Below are positions 25,791 through 34,375 of a stretch of 64,000 nt of DNA, in pieces; the first letter of the stretch is position 1, and every line of letters begins with the position of its first letter. The DNA comes from Leadbettera azotonutricia ZAS-9. Lineage in GTDB: Bacteria; Spirochaetota; Spirochaetia; Treponematales; Breznakiellaceae. Below the pieces are notes generated by a model, which worked only from the letters and a program-made list of their open reading frames with translations, was not told the origin of the DNA and made no database searches. Where the stretch lies: assembly GCF_000214355.1 (NCBI RefSeq), contig NC_015577.1, forward strand, positions 1,940,453 through 2,004,452, given 5' to 3'. The position numbers and the translations under genes are program-made.

Positions 25791-27821
25791 GTGAAAAAAT
25801 CCGCATCCTTTTTCATGGCTTTAGTTTTAAGCATGGGCTTTTTTGCATTTCCTGTTCAGGCGCAGTCAAACGATGAAGAGCTCGATGGCTGGGAAGATGA
25901 TTTCGATCTTGTCATGTCCAGCGAGGAGGGGCTTACCATTTCCGCAGAAGGGCAGGGGCAGGAGCAAAACCCCGCAGCCCCGGTGCAGACTTTTTATGGC
26001 CCCCATAACGAAGTAAGGGAAGAACAGATACACGACCAAGGTTCTCTTGATTTGCTGGATACATTGCGGGATGTTCCAGGTGTAGTTATCAGCAAGCAGA
26101 ATGTGATAGGAACCACCACCGGCGCCAGTCTCTATATCCGGGGGCGGGGCTATGATCATCCTTCCCTCGGCATAACCACGTCTTTTGACGGAGTTCCCCG
26201 GTACGGCCTGATTTACGGTCAATCCATGGCCGACAGCTTTCCCGTGTTTGCTGCGGATAGCATAGAGCTGTACAAATCGCCCCAGCCCTCAAGTTTCGCC
26301 GCAGGGTATGGCCTGGTAAATGTTACCCCGAAATATATGGCGGAACAAGGCTGGGAAGCCCGGACAGGGTTTTCCTACGGCAGCTATCAAACCATAGGCG
26401 AAAACGCATCCTTCGGTATACGGAAAGGGCGCTTCGATGTTCTGGCAGCCCAAAGCTGGGTTTCGAGCGATGGCCATGTGGTTCATTCGCAGGCGCATCA
26501 GCAGAGCTACTACCTTAATGCCGGTCTATGGATTAACGCATATTGGAACCTGCGGCTTCTGGGCAATTTTGTGGACGCGAAAACAGAAAAGCCGCCGCAA
26601 ATCGGGCAGAGCAAAGCTGATATACTTCCTTTTTTTACAACAGATACTGTTTTTTCCACTGCTACTCTTAACAATGAATTTGACAATGCGGAAGGCTTTA
26701 TCAAACTGTATTACACATACACGAATTTCAGGATCTTTGACGAAGATGCGCGTCCCCCAAGGGGATGGTCAAAACAGCTGCTCCATGCTTTTGGCGGCAG
26801 GGCAAAGGAAACATGGCATTTGTGGGAAGGCGGTGAAATTATAACCGGCATGGATCTTGATTTTTCTCAAACCGCAAACGAGGCTCACAGGCCCGGTACA
26901 GTCGATTACTACCATTTTCCCGGCATGGTGTTGTTCACCCCTTATGCGGCAATAAGCCATTTCTTTATAGTGAACAAATTCCGCATAATCCCCTCGGCAG
27001 GGCTTCGGGGTTATATTCATAGCGTATGGGCCAATGCGATTGCGCCCCAGGCAGGGCTGGAATTGGGATACGGAAATACAAACCTCAATCTCAGCTATGC
27101 CTTTGGGCTACTCTACCCATCGCCGGGGAATATTCAAAACATGGTTTCAGGCGGAGACTTTGATGTTGCGGATCTTAAACAGTCAAAGCCTGAAACTGTC
27201 CATCACTACGAAGCCTCCCTCCGCCATGACTGGTCCAATGCATCCCTTGGCGCAACCTGGTTCTTTGACGACGGCCATGACCGGATAATTCCAAACCCAA
27301 CAGGCGCCCCGGGCAATGTAAACGAAACTTCCTACTTCCGCATACAGGGCCTGGAATTCAACGGCAGTTTTACTATTGAAAGGGACCTGCTGTTTTTGGA
27401 AAAATTCAACGTCTTCGCCGGAGGCGCCTGGATGTATAAAATTGAAGCAAAGGGCGAAGACGGCAAGGCGGTCAGTCGTATGCCCTATACGCCAGTATTC
27501 AGCATGTTGGCCGGCTTTAAATGGCAGTTTTTAAAACGTTTCCATCTCAGCGGCGATTACCAATTTATAAAAGAACTGTACGGAGACGGCGGGACAAAAT
27601 ATGCCGTATTCACGGATCTGTCTGATGCGGTTAAACTGGATGACCAGCATCTGGTGAACCTGCGTCTTTCCTGTGAGTTTGCCTATGCAAAATGGCGGGT
27701 AGATAAAGCCGAAGTTTTTGCCGGGGTAAACAATATACTCAATCATCAATACCAATACTATGCTGGATATATAATGCCGGGAATAACCTATTCCATGGGC
27801 GTGGATTTTAAATTTAAATAA
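25791..27821 (+). CDS. TonB-dependent outer-membrane receptor
   Basis: A GTG after GGGGAG starts a 676-residue protein with a signal peptide (MKKSASFFMALVLSMGFFAF...AQA) and an acidic N-terminal stretch. A possible TonB box is GLTISAEG. The plug domain lies at about 75-180 (LLDTLRDVPGVVISK, SLYIRGRGYDHPSLG, IELYKSPQPSSFAAGYG). A beta-barrel runs to the end, with alternating strands and the common KAEVFAGVNNILNHQYQYY. It would carry a scarce ligand across the outer membrane using TonB energy. Its place in the same locus as a metal-type ABC importer points to a metal or metal chelate (inference). The last residues FKFK end the final strand. Confidence 0.88.
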   Translation: MKKSASFFMALVLSMGFFAFPVQAQSNDEELDGWEDDFDLVMSSEEGLTISAEGQGQEQNPAAPVQTFYGPHNEVREEQIHDQGSLDLLDTLRDVPGVVISKQNVIGTTTGASLYIRGRGYDHPSLGITTSFDGVPRYGLIYGQSMADSFPVFAADSIELYKSPQPSSFAAGYGLVNVTPKYMAEQGWEARTGFSYGSYQTIGENASFGIRKGRFDVLAAQSWVSSDGHVVHSQAHQQSYYLNAGLWINAYWNLRLLGNFVDAKTEKPPQIGQSKADILPFFTTDTVFSTATLNNEFDNAEGFIKLYYTYTNFRIFDEDARPPRGWSKQLLHAFGGRAKETWHLWEGGEIITGMDLDFSQTANEAHRPGTVDYYHFPGMVLFTPYAAISHFFIVNKFRIIPSAGLRGYIHSVWANAIAPQAGLELGYGNTNLNLSYAFGLLYPSPGNIQNMVSGGDFDVADLKQSKPETVHHYEASLRHDWSNASLGATWFFDDGHDRIIPNPTGAPGNVNETSYFRIQGLEFNGSFTIERDLLFLEKFNVFAGGAWMYKIEAKGEDGKAVSRMPYTPVFSMLAGFKWQFLKRFHLSGDYQFIKELYGDGGTKYAVFTDLSDAVKLDDQHLVNLRLSCEFAYAKWRVDKAEVFAGVNNILNHQYQYYAGYIMPGITYSMGVDFKFK

Positions 27822-27890
27822 CTAAGGCTACACGGCAAGTAAAAACGTGAGAATTTACTTTAACATGTATAAAATAATAGACAATTCTTG

Positions 27891-28991
27891 CTATTGATTG
27901 AACAAATTCGGCGATTTAAGGTACTTTTCAGCGTCAAAGGATCTCATAAGCTTGCTCATGGATTCATTGGAAATAAGGGTGCGAATAATCCTGGCAGAAA
28001 GCTCGGCCGAGGGCACTACTTCCAAATTGGGGATCGTTTCAGGCAGGGAACAGGGACAGACCGTGTCCGTAACCATGATACGGTGAAGCAGACCTTCATC
28101 GATAAGCTGGTTCAACCGTGCCGGAGCGGGGAGAGAGAAGGGGGCATGGACAGCGATGATGTTTATCTCCTTGGGCTTAAGGGGGCCAAGGGCGCGTATG
28201 AGGCTTTCCACAGAGCCGCCGGTGTCTATCATGTCGTCCACAACCCAAAGGACTTTACCTTCCACGGGTTCCGCCGAGAGTATATTGATGGACTCGATGG
28301 CATTGCTCCGGGAATAGTCCCGCTGCTTGTGGGCAACTACCAGTGGGGCGCCGAAAGCATTGGCGAAACTCCGGGCCAATTTTTCGCCCCCTGCGTCTAC
28401 GGAACAAAAAGCCCATCCGGGACGTACTACATTTTCGAGAGTTTCATAGTTATGAATGTAGGCATCACAAAGATATTTTTCGAGTATCGTGAGGGCCGGG
28501 ATATCATCCAGTGCGCAGATGGTCGGGTCCAGCATGGATTCTGATTTATTGGAATGAAGCTGGTAGGTGAGTATGTGTTTTGTTCCCAAACTTGAGAGGG
28601 TCTTAAAATGAATCCAAAGGCCCACGGAATTGCGGCGGGTAGTGCGGTCTGAACGGGAACAGGAAATGAAGGGCTCAAAGACCGTGATATTCCTGGCCTG
28701 GGATCGCTTTAAGGCATCCACAGCATGGTAGAGTTCAATCTTGGCTTCTTCTACGGAGAGATTGGATTCGTTCCGGGAACAGCAAGCAAAGAGCACCACA
28801 TCCAGACCCCTGACAGAGCGGCCCAGGGACACTTCCATTTCGCCGTCGGCAAAGCGGTCGGTATTCAGCATTCCCACGCCGTCTATGGTTTCAGCCATGG
28901 GGGCGAAACTTGGAAACTTGGTCAGATACCCGGTTACCCGGGCAGCATAATCCTGCATTGACCGGGTAGCAGCGACAATAAACCCATTCAT
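27891..28991 (-). CDS. prs: Ribose-phosphate diphosphokinase
   Basis: The enzyme makes PRPP from ribose 5-phosphate and ATP for nucleotide, histidine and tryptophan synthesis. The 366-residue protein shows the PRPP-binding loop VLWVVDDMIDTGGSV in the second domain, the FADGE segment near residue 47 and the flexible loop around CSRSDRTTRRNSVGL. It is about 50 residues longer than the commonest form. The motifs around the ATP site differ somewhat from class I enzymes, so its regulation may differ too. It points away from recA. Confidence 0.88.
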   Translation of the reverse strand: MNGFIVAATRSMQDYAARVTGYLTKFPSFAPMAETIDGVGMLNTDRFADGEMEVSLGRSVRGLDVVLFACCSRNESNLSVEEAKIELYHAVDALKRSQARNITVFEPFISCSRSDRTTRRNSVGLWIHFKTLSSLGTKHILTYQLHSNKSESMLDPTICALDDIPALTILEKYLCDAYIHNYETLENVVRPGWAFCSVDAGGEKLARSFANAFGAPLVVAHKQRDYSRSNAIESINILSAEPVEGKVLWVVDDMIDTGGSVESLIRALGPLKPKEINIIAVHAPFSLPAPARLNQLIDEGLLHRIMVTDTVCPCSLPETIPNLEVVPSAELSARIIRTLISNESMSKLMRSFDAEKYLKSPNLFNQ

Positions 28992-29210
28992 TATCTTCGA
29001 CCCCCACAGCCGGAGTTTATAGCAAAAGCCTCAATCCGCATAGGGGCGTCAGCATCAAGGATACTTCCCAATTCTTGAAAACCATGATATTGTTGAAAGG
29101 ATTTGAGAAACAATGAATTTTTGCGAATTTTTCCTGAATTCTAAAAAAAATGAAGCAAAATTCAAAGCGCTATCCATGCGGATGCCATATATGGTATGGG
29201 AGGGAAAGGC

Positions 29211-30497
29211 ATGGCAAAGATGACTGAAGAAAAAACCCGGGGAACCCCGGCCTCTGCGGAGGAAAAACAGAAGGCTCTGGAAGCCGCCAGGCTCCAGATT
29301 GAAAAACAGTACGGCGCGGGCTCCATCATCAAGATGGGGGATCCGTCCCGTGCGCAGGGGATAGAAACCATCCCCTCGGGCTCCATTCTTTTGGACGAAG
29401 CCCTTGGCATAGGCGGCTATCCCCGGGGCAGGATCATCGAGATCTACGGTCCTGAATCATCGGGCAAGACCACCCTGGCCCTGCATGCCGTTGCCGAAGC
29501 CCAGAAGCTGGGAGGCATAGCCGCTTTCGTGGACGCCGAGCATGCCCTTGACCCGGTCTACGCCAAGAACCTGGGAGTCAACATCGACGAACTCTGGGTG
29601 TCACAGCCCGATTCCGGCGAGCAGGCCCTGGAAATCACCGAAAGTCTCGTGCGTTCCGGTGCTATGGATGTCATTGTTGTTGACTCCGTAGCGGCCCTGA
29701 CGCCCCAGGCCGAAATCGACGGCGACATGGGCGACGCCCAAATGGGTCTCCAGGCCAGGCTTATGAGCCAGGCCATGAGGAAGCTCACCGCCATCATCGG
29801 CAAGTCTCACACCCTGCTCATCTTCATCAACCAAATCCGCATGAAGATAGGCGTGATGTTCGGAAACCCCGAAACCACCACCGGCGGCAATGCCCTTAAA
29901 TTCTATTCCTCGGTCCGCCTTGAAGTGCGCAAGACCGAAACCATCGAAGGGGGCAAAGACGAGGATGCTTTAGGCAACCGGGTCCGGGTCAAAGTGGTCA
30001 AGAACAAAGTAGCCCCGCCTTTCCGCAGGGCGGAACTCGAAATCCTCTTCGGCAAAGGCGTTTCCGCAGCGGGAAGCCTGCTTGACGCGGCAGTGAAATA
30101 CGAAATCATCGACAAAAAAGGCGCATGGTACTCCTATGGCGAAGAAAAAGTAGGCCAGGGCCGGGACAGCGCCAGGGAATACGTTGCAACCAACACCGCC
30201 TTCGCCAAAGAAATCGAAGAGAAATTGAGGAAAATAATGTTCCCGGGCAGGGAATTCCCCCAGGCCAAACCAGCCAAGAAAAAAGGGGAGGGCCCGGCCG
30301 ATGGAGATGCGCCCAAGGCCCCTGCGGTGACAGAAGCGCCAAAAGTCCAGACTGCTGATGCGGTCAAACCGTCAGCTGCTGAAGCTAAAGCCCCTGCTCC
30401 TGCGGCAACGGCGCCCTCCGCCGAGCCCAAACCAGGTCCGGGCCGGCCGCGCAAAGCAGCGCCGGCCGCACCGGAAAGCGATGACGGGCTGTTCTAG
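29211..30497 (+). CDS. recA: Recombinase A with extended Ala/Pro-rich tail
   Basis: The 428-residue protein catalyses homologous strand exchange. I use ATG 29211, seven bases after GGGAGG, rather than the ATG at 29196 that lies on the ribosome binding site. The core (about 20-350) has Walker [10 protein letters not shown], Walker [11 protein letters not shown] and the DNA-binding loop [12 protein letters not shown]. After the usual end, about 80 residues rich in Ala, Pro and Lys follow, with GPGRPRKAA, an AT-hook-like motif, and the acidic end ESDDGLF. No LexA-type operator of the E. coli or Bacillus form is visible upstream. Confidence 0.95.
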   Translation: MAKMTEEKTRGTPASAEEKQKALEAARLQIEKQYGAGSIIKMGDPSRAQGIETIPSGSILLDEALGIGGYPRGRIIEIYGPESSGKTTLALHAVAEAQKLGGIAAFVDAEHALDPVYAKNLGVNIDELWVSQPDSGEQALEITESLVRSGAMDVIVVDSVAALTPQAEIDGDMGDAQMGLQARLMSQAMRKLTAIIGKSHTLLIFINQIRMKIGVMFGNPETTTGGNALKFYSSVRLEVRKTETIEGGKDEDALGNRVRVKVVKNKVAPPFRRAELEILFGKGVSAAGSLLDAAVKYEIIDKKGAWYSYGEEKVGQGRDSAREYVATNTAFAKEIEEKLRKIMFPGREFPQAKPAKKKGEGPADGDAPKAPAVTEAPKVQTADAVKPSAAEAKAPAPAATAPSAEPKPGPGRPRKAAPAAPESDDGLF

Positions 30498-30533
30498 CGT
30501 TCTGCCTTTGCTTAGGACAGAGCACTAGCTGAA

Positions 30534-31025
30534 ATGCCGCTGGTAGTTTTGGGGCTTGGTTCAAATCAGGGGGACTCTCTCCGAATTTTGGAAAAAGCCG
30601 TGGAGGTTCTGGGAATCATCCTGGGATCTCTGCGGCAAGCTTCAATTTACGAGACCGTCCCCCTCCATGTAACAGATCAGCCCAAGTTCTTCAACACTGC
30701 GGTGGCCGGAGAATACAGCAAGGAGCCATGGGCCCTTCTTTCAGAGATTCACAAAGTTGAAGCCTCTTTCGGCAGGGATCGTTCCAAAGAACGCCGCTGG
30801 GGTGAACGCACCCTGGACATCGACATACTCCTCTTTGGCGATCAGATCATAGCCAATCACCCCCTGCTGGAAGTCCCTCATCCCCGTTTAAAGGAACGCC
30901 GTTTCGCCCTTGAACCTCTCCTTGAACTCTGCCCTGATGCCATCGACCCGGCAAGCGGCATACAGTATTCAGGAATATGCAGAGCCCTGCCTGAGCAGGG
31001 TATACGGCGGATTTCCGGAGTCTAG
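30534..31025 (+). CDS. folK: 2-amino-4-hydroxy-6-hydroxymethyldihydropteridine diphosphokinase
   Basis: The 163-residue enzyme transfers pyrophosphate from ATP to the pterin in folate synthesis. Family motifs are VLGLGSNQGDS at the start, QPKFFNTAVAGE, GRDRSKERRWGERTLDIDILLFGD with the two magnesium-binding aspartates, and VPHPRLKERRFALEPLLEL. It lies 36 bases after recA. Its 3' end overlaps the end of the convergent ATPase gene by four bases. Confidence 0.94.
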   Translation: MPLVVLGLGSNQGDSLRILEKAVEVLGIILGSLRQASIYETVPLHVTDQPKFFNTAVAGEYSKEPWALLSEIHKVEASFGRDRSKERRWGERTLDIDILLFGDQIIANHPLLEVPHPRLKERRFALEPLLELCPDAIDPASGIQYSGICRALPEQGIRRISGV

Positions 31026-32167
31026 CACAAAAATTCCTCCACGTTTTCTGGGCTTATTACTTTAAAACTGCTGCCCGGATACCGTTCCAAAAATGTTTTG
31101 GGAGCTTTGTGTTTAGCGGTAGCATTCCATTTAAATTCAAAGGCATTCAGGGTTTCGTCCCCATCTTCCAGATAATCGATTTCCTGCTGGCTCACGGTCC
31201 GCCAGAACCAGGTATTTTTCCAAATATGGTCATATTCGAGTTTTTTCTTTCGCTCGGAGACAAGAAAATTTTCCCAGAGCTGGCCTATATCCTTCCGCAG
31301 CTCGGGAAGGGAAAAATTGGCAATAAGGGCATTGCGGATTCCGGTATCGTAGAAGTAAATTTTCTTGCTGAATTTTAATTCATTCCGCAAATTCCGGCTG
31401 AATGAGCCCAGGCGGAAAATCACAAAACATTGTTCCAGCAGAACGATATAACGCGCTATGGTCTTCGAATCCAGTCCACATAGCTGCCCCAGCTCGGAAT
31501 AGGAAACCTGGGAACCGATCTGCATAGCCAGGGCTTGCAGGAGCTTGATCAGTTTCTCCGGTTTTTTTATCTGTTCCCACATAAGAATATCCTTAAAGAG
31601 ATAGCTGTCGGAAAGCTGCTTCAAAAGTTCCTTTTCATCTCCGGGATTATTCACTACCTCTGGATAATATCCATAGACCAGGCGATGGGGGATGAGGCGT
31701 TTTTCTTCCAGGAGGCCATGGTGCATTACCATCTCTGCAAATGAAAGAGGATACATTCTGTATTCCCACTTTCTCCCGGTAAGGGGTTCGTTTACCTGGT
31801 TTGCCAAATCGAAAGACGAGCTTCCCGTGGCAATAAGCTGCACATCGGGCATTTCATCGGTGATGAGTTTCAGTTTGATGCCTATATCTTTAATACGCTG
31901 GGCCTCGTCAAGCACCACATAGCGTTTTTTGCCGAAGATGTGCTTGAGTCGGCTTGAGGAAATGTTTTCAAAAAGGGCCTGAACATCCTGCTCATCCCCA
32001 TTCAGCCAGAGCAGATCCTCTCCGGAACTTCCGGCGAAGCTCCCTGCGGATTTGCAGAGTCCCTTAAGCAATGTGGTTTTACCCACCTGCCGCGCGCCCA
32101 TGAGAATAATGGTTTTCCCCTTGCCAAGCCGTTCAGTGATTGTCTGTTCAAGGATTCTTTGGATCAT
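31022..32167 (-). CDS. AAA-type ATPase (AAA_14 with DUF4143)
   Basis: The 381-residue protein has an N-terminal P-loop domain with GARQVGKTT near residue 25, the Walker B-like YVVLDEAQRI and the sensor IATGSSSFDL. A C-terminal DUF4143-type region with a winged-helix part (YSELGQLCGLDSKTIARYI) and a nuclease-like end (EIDYLEDGDETLNAFEFKWN) follows. This family is common in archaea and bacteria as single, often mobile genes. Its biochemical role is not established, so I propose none. Confidence 0.8.
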   Translation of the reverse strand: MIQRILEQTITERLGKGKTIILMGARQVGKTTLLKGLCKSAGSFAGSSGEDLLWLNGDEQDVQALFENISSSRLKHIFGKKRYVVLDEAQRIKDIGIKLKLITDEMPDVQLIATGSSSFDLANQVNEPLTGRKWEYRMYPLSFAEMVMHHGLLEEKRLIPHRLVYGYYPEVVNNPGDEKELLKQLSDSYLFKDILMWEQIKKPEKLIKLLQALAMQIGSQVSYSELGQLCGLDSKTIARYIVLLEQCFVIFRLGSFSRNLRNELKFSKKIYFYDTGIRNALIANFSLPELRKDIGQLWENFLVSERKKKLEYDHIWKNTWFWRTVSQQEIDYLEDGDETLNAFEFKWNATAKHKAPKTFLERYPGSSFKVISPENVEEFLC

Positions 32168-32321
32168 ATATACAGTATATTGCTATTTTTGCGGAATGTA
32201 AACCCTATATATTACTATCTTTACGGATTTAACTCCTTAAAAATGGCAATTTTTATATTCTCTATAAAACACCTGAATGGCCTATTTACCATCTCCCATA
32301 AGAATGGCTATACTATCAAGG

Positions 32322-33077
32322 ATGGAAGCGACCCTTACGAGTTCAGGGCGGAGTTTCAGGCTTGACGAGTTTGAAGGACCTCTGGATCTCCTCCTCTTTT
32401 TGATAAAAAAGAATGAAATCAACATTTACGATATTCCCATTGCCCAGATAACCGAGCAGTACCTCCAGTATTTGATCTATGCTTCGGAGCTCGACCTGGA
32501 CGAAGTCTCGGAATTCCATGCCATGGCTGCCACCCTCCTCCTCATCAAGTCCCGCATGCTCCTCCCTGTGGAACTGGACATGGGGGACGACGATGACGAT
32601 CCCCGGCAGGAGCTGGTGGAGCGCCTCATTGAATACCAAAAATTCAAGAAGCTTTCGGAGCTCATGGAGGACAAGGAACGGGAGGCTGAATGGGTCATAG
32701 AGCGGAAAAAACTCCAGAGGCCCCTGCCTTTTGCCGATGACGATCTCTGGGAAAAGGCGGATGTCTGGGCCCTTTTAAAAACTTTTTCAAGCCTCATGTC
32801 AAACCTTTCAAAAGAGCGGATCATCGACATGTACGAAGAGGTCTCGGTGAACGAAAAAATAACCCTTTTGGCGGAGCTTCTGGAAAATAAAAAAGAGTGC
32901 AGCTTTACGGACCTCGTGGTGCGCCACGGCTCGGTGCTGGACATAGTCTGCGCCTTCCTGGCTGTCCTGGAAGCGGTAAAACTCCGCATGGCCATGATAT
33001 TTCAAAACCGCATGTTCGGGGATATAATAATACGCCCCTATACCAAGGAAACTTATGATGGAGCTGAAGTTGGATAA
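32322..33077 (+). CDS. scpA: Segregation and condensation protein A
   Basis: ScpA is the kleisin that bridges the SMC heads in the bacterial condensin. From ATG 32322 the protein has 251 residues; starts at 32277 and 32304 are also in frame, and no ribosome binding site decides. I prefer 32322 because the family motif FEGPLDLLLFLIKKNEINI then begins at residue 17, as is usual. The middle is acidic (DMGDDDDDPRQE) and the C-terminal winged helix ends with FGDIIIRPYT. scpB starts inside its last 23 bases. Confidence 0.9.
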   Translation: MEATLTSSGRSFRLDEFEGPLDLLLFLIKKNEINIYDIPIAQITEQYLQYLIYASELDLDEVSEFHAMAATLLLIKSRMLLPVELDMGDDDDDPRQELVERLIEYQKFKKLSELMEDKEREAEWVIERKKLQRPLPFADDDLWEKADVWALLKTFSSLMSNLSKERIIDMYEEVSVNEKITLLAELLENKKECSFTDLVVRHGSVLDIVCAFLAVLEAVKLRMAMIFQNRMFGDIIIRPYTKETYDGAEVG

Positions 33078-33609
33078 AGAAACGGCCCTCATCGAGGCTA
33101 TACTCTATTTGGAATCTGACCCCCTGGACGAGGCCAGCATTTCCCGCATCTCGGGTCTTGCTAAAGAAGCAGTGGACAAAGCCCTGGAAAACCTCACTGC
33201 CCGGTACAATGCCGAGGACTCGGGCATGGAGCTTGCCCGCATCGGCGGAGGCATCATGCTCTCCCCAAAAAAAGAATATTGGGAAAACCTCAAAGAGCGG
33301 TACGGCAAAAAAAACGAGGCCAGGCTTTCACGGGCTGCCATGGAAACCCTTTCCATCATCGCCTATTCCCAGCCTGTCACCAGGGCTGAGGTAGAGGCCA
33401 TCAGAGGCGTACAGGCGGACAATATGATACGCCTCCTTTTGGAGCGGGAAATGATAAAGGAAGTGGGCAAAAAGGACGTACCCGGCAAGCCCATACAATA
33501 CGGCACAACCAAGGATTTCCTCAAAATCTTCAGGCTGAACAGCATTGCGGACCTGCCCAAACTGAACGAAAGCGAGGCAGAGCGATTTGAACTCGACGGA
33601 GAAAACTGA
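33055..33609 (+). CDS. scpB: Segregation and condensation protein B
   Basis: The 184-residue protein is the dimeric winged-helix partner of ScpA in the SMC-ScpAB complex. Typical segments are ALIEAILYLESDPLDEASIS and LSRAAMETLSIIAYSQPVTRAEVEAIRGV. The ATG at 33055 is preceded by AAGGA and overlaps scpA, indicating coupling. Its 3' end overlaps rluB. The order scpA-scpB-rluB-cmk is widespread. Confidence 0.93.
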   Translation: MMELKLDKETALIEAILYLESDPLDEASISRISGLAKEAVDKALENLTARYNAEDSGMELARIGGGIMLSPKKEYWENLKERYGKKNEARLSRAAMETLSIIAYSQPVTRAEVEAIRGVQADNMIRLLLEREMIKEVGKKDVPGKPIQYGTTKDFLKIFRLNSIADLPKLNESEAERFELDGEN

Positions 33610-34375
33610 GGGAGCCACAGAAGTTCCTGCAGGGAGCGCGCCTCCCCTTGTTCGCTTGCAGGTATACCTGGCCCACGCAGGGGCAGCTTCAAGGCGGGCC
33701 GCCGAAAAGCTCATAACTGAGGGCAGGGTAGAGGTCAACGGCAAAAAGGTCACTGCCATGGGCGAAAAGGTAGGCCCCGGCGACATGGTAACCCTGGACG
33801 GCAAACCTTTAAAACCCGAAAGCCGCTTTCACTACCTGGTCCTGAACAAGCCCCCGGAGTTTATCTGCGCCTCGTCAGACCCCCAGGGAAGGCGTCTGGC
33901 CTTGGAACTGCTGCCTCCCCTGGAAGAGCGGCTTTACAATGTAGGCCGCCTGGACTACCTCTCCTCGGGCCTTATCCTGTTTACCAACGACGGCGATTTC
34001 GCGGCCAAGGTAAGCCACCCAGGCTCGGAAATCGAAAAGGAATATGTCGTGGAGTCCTCGGTCCCCATACCCGACAGGGCAGTTGACGAATTCGGCCGGG
34101 GCCTCATTATCGAGGGTGTTTTGTACCGTGCCCTGGAAATAGAAAAGCTGGACCGCAAATCTTTGCGGGTAGTGCTTGTCGAAGGGAAGAACCGCGAAAT
34201 CCGCCGGGTCTTTTCCCACTTCCGCCTCCACCCCGAAAAGCTCCAGCGCGTCAGGATAGGGCCGGTTAAGCTGGGCAATTTGCCCGAAGGCCAGGCCCGG
34301 ACATTGACAATAGAAGAGCGCAAAGAATTATCAACCGTCAAGGATAAAGAGGTGAAGAAGGAGATTATATGGTAA
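33587..34375 (+). CDS. rluB: 23S rRNA pseudouridine synthase of the RsuA/RluB family
   Basis: The likely start is TTG 33587, inside scpB and nine bases after GAGG, giving 262 residues. An S4 RNA-binding domain comes first (VRLQVYLAHAGAASRRAAEKLI, about residues 22-65). The catalytic domain with the active-site Asp in GRLDYLSSGLILFTNDG follows, and then VEGKNREIRRVFSHF. The gene ends ATGGTAA, overlapping the ATG of the next gene. RluB-type enzymes usually modify position 2605 of 23S rRNA; the exact target here is inferred from the family. Confidence 0.88.
   Translation: MNSTEKTEGATEVPAGSAPPLVRLQVYLAHAGAASRRAAEKLITEGRVEVNGKKVTAMGEKVGPGDMVTLDGKPLKPESRFHYLVLNKPPEFICASSDPQGRRLALELLPPLEERLYNVGRLDYLSSGLILFTNDGDFAAKVSHPGSEIEKEYVVESSVPIPDRAVDEFGRGLIIEGVLYRALEIEKLDRKSLRVVLVEGKNREIRRVFSHFRLHPEKLQRVRIGPVKLGNLPEGQARTLTIEERKELSTVKDKEVKKEIIW

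Noticed and set aside
24742-25806. A 354-codon minus-strand frame opposite the FGE-fold gene
   Set aside because: The plus-strand product matches a known fold throughout; the antisense product shows none.
28992-29210. LexA operator upstream of recA
   Set aside because: Neither CTGT-N8-ACAG nor GAAC-N4-GTTC is present; a spirochaete-specific box cannot be excluded but is not visible.
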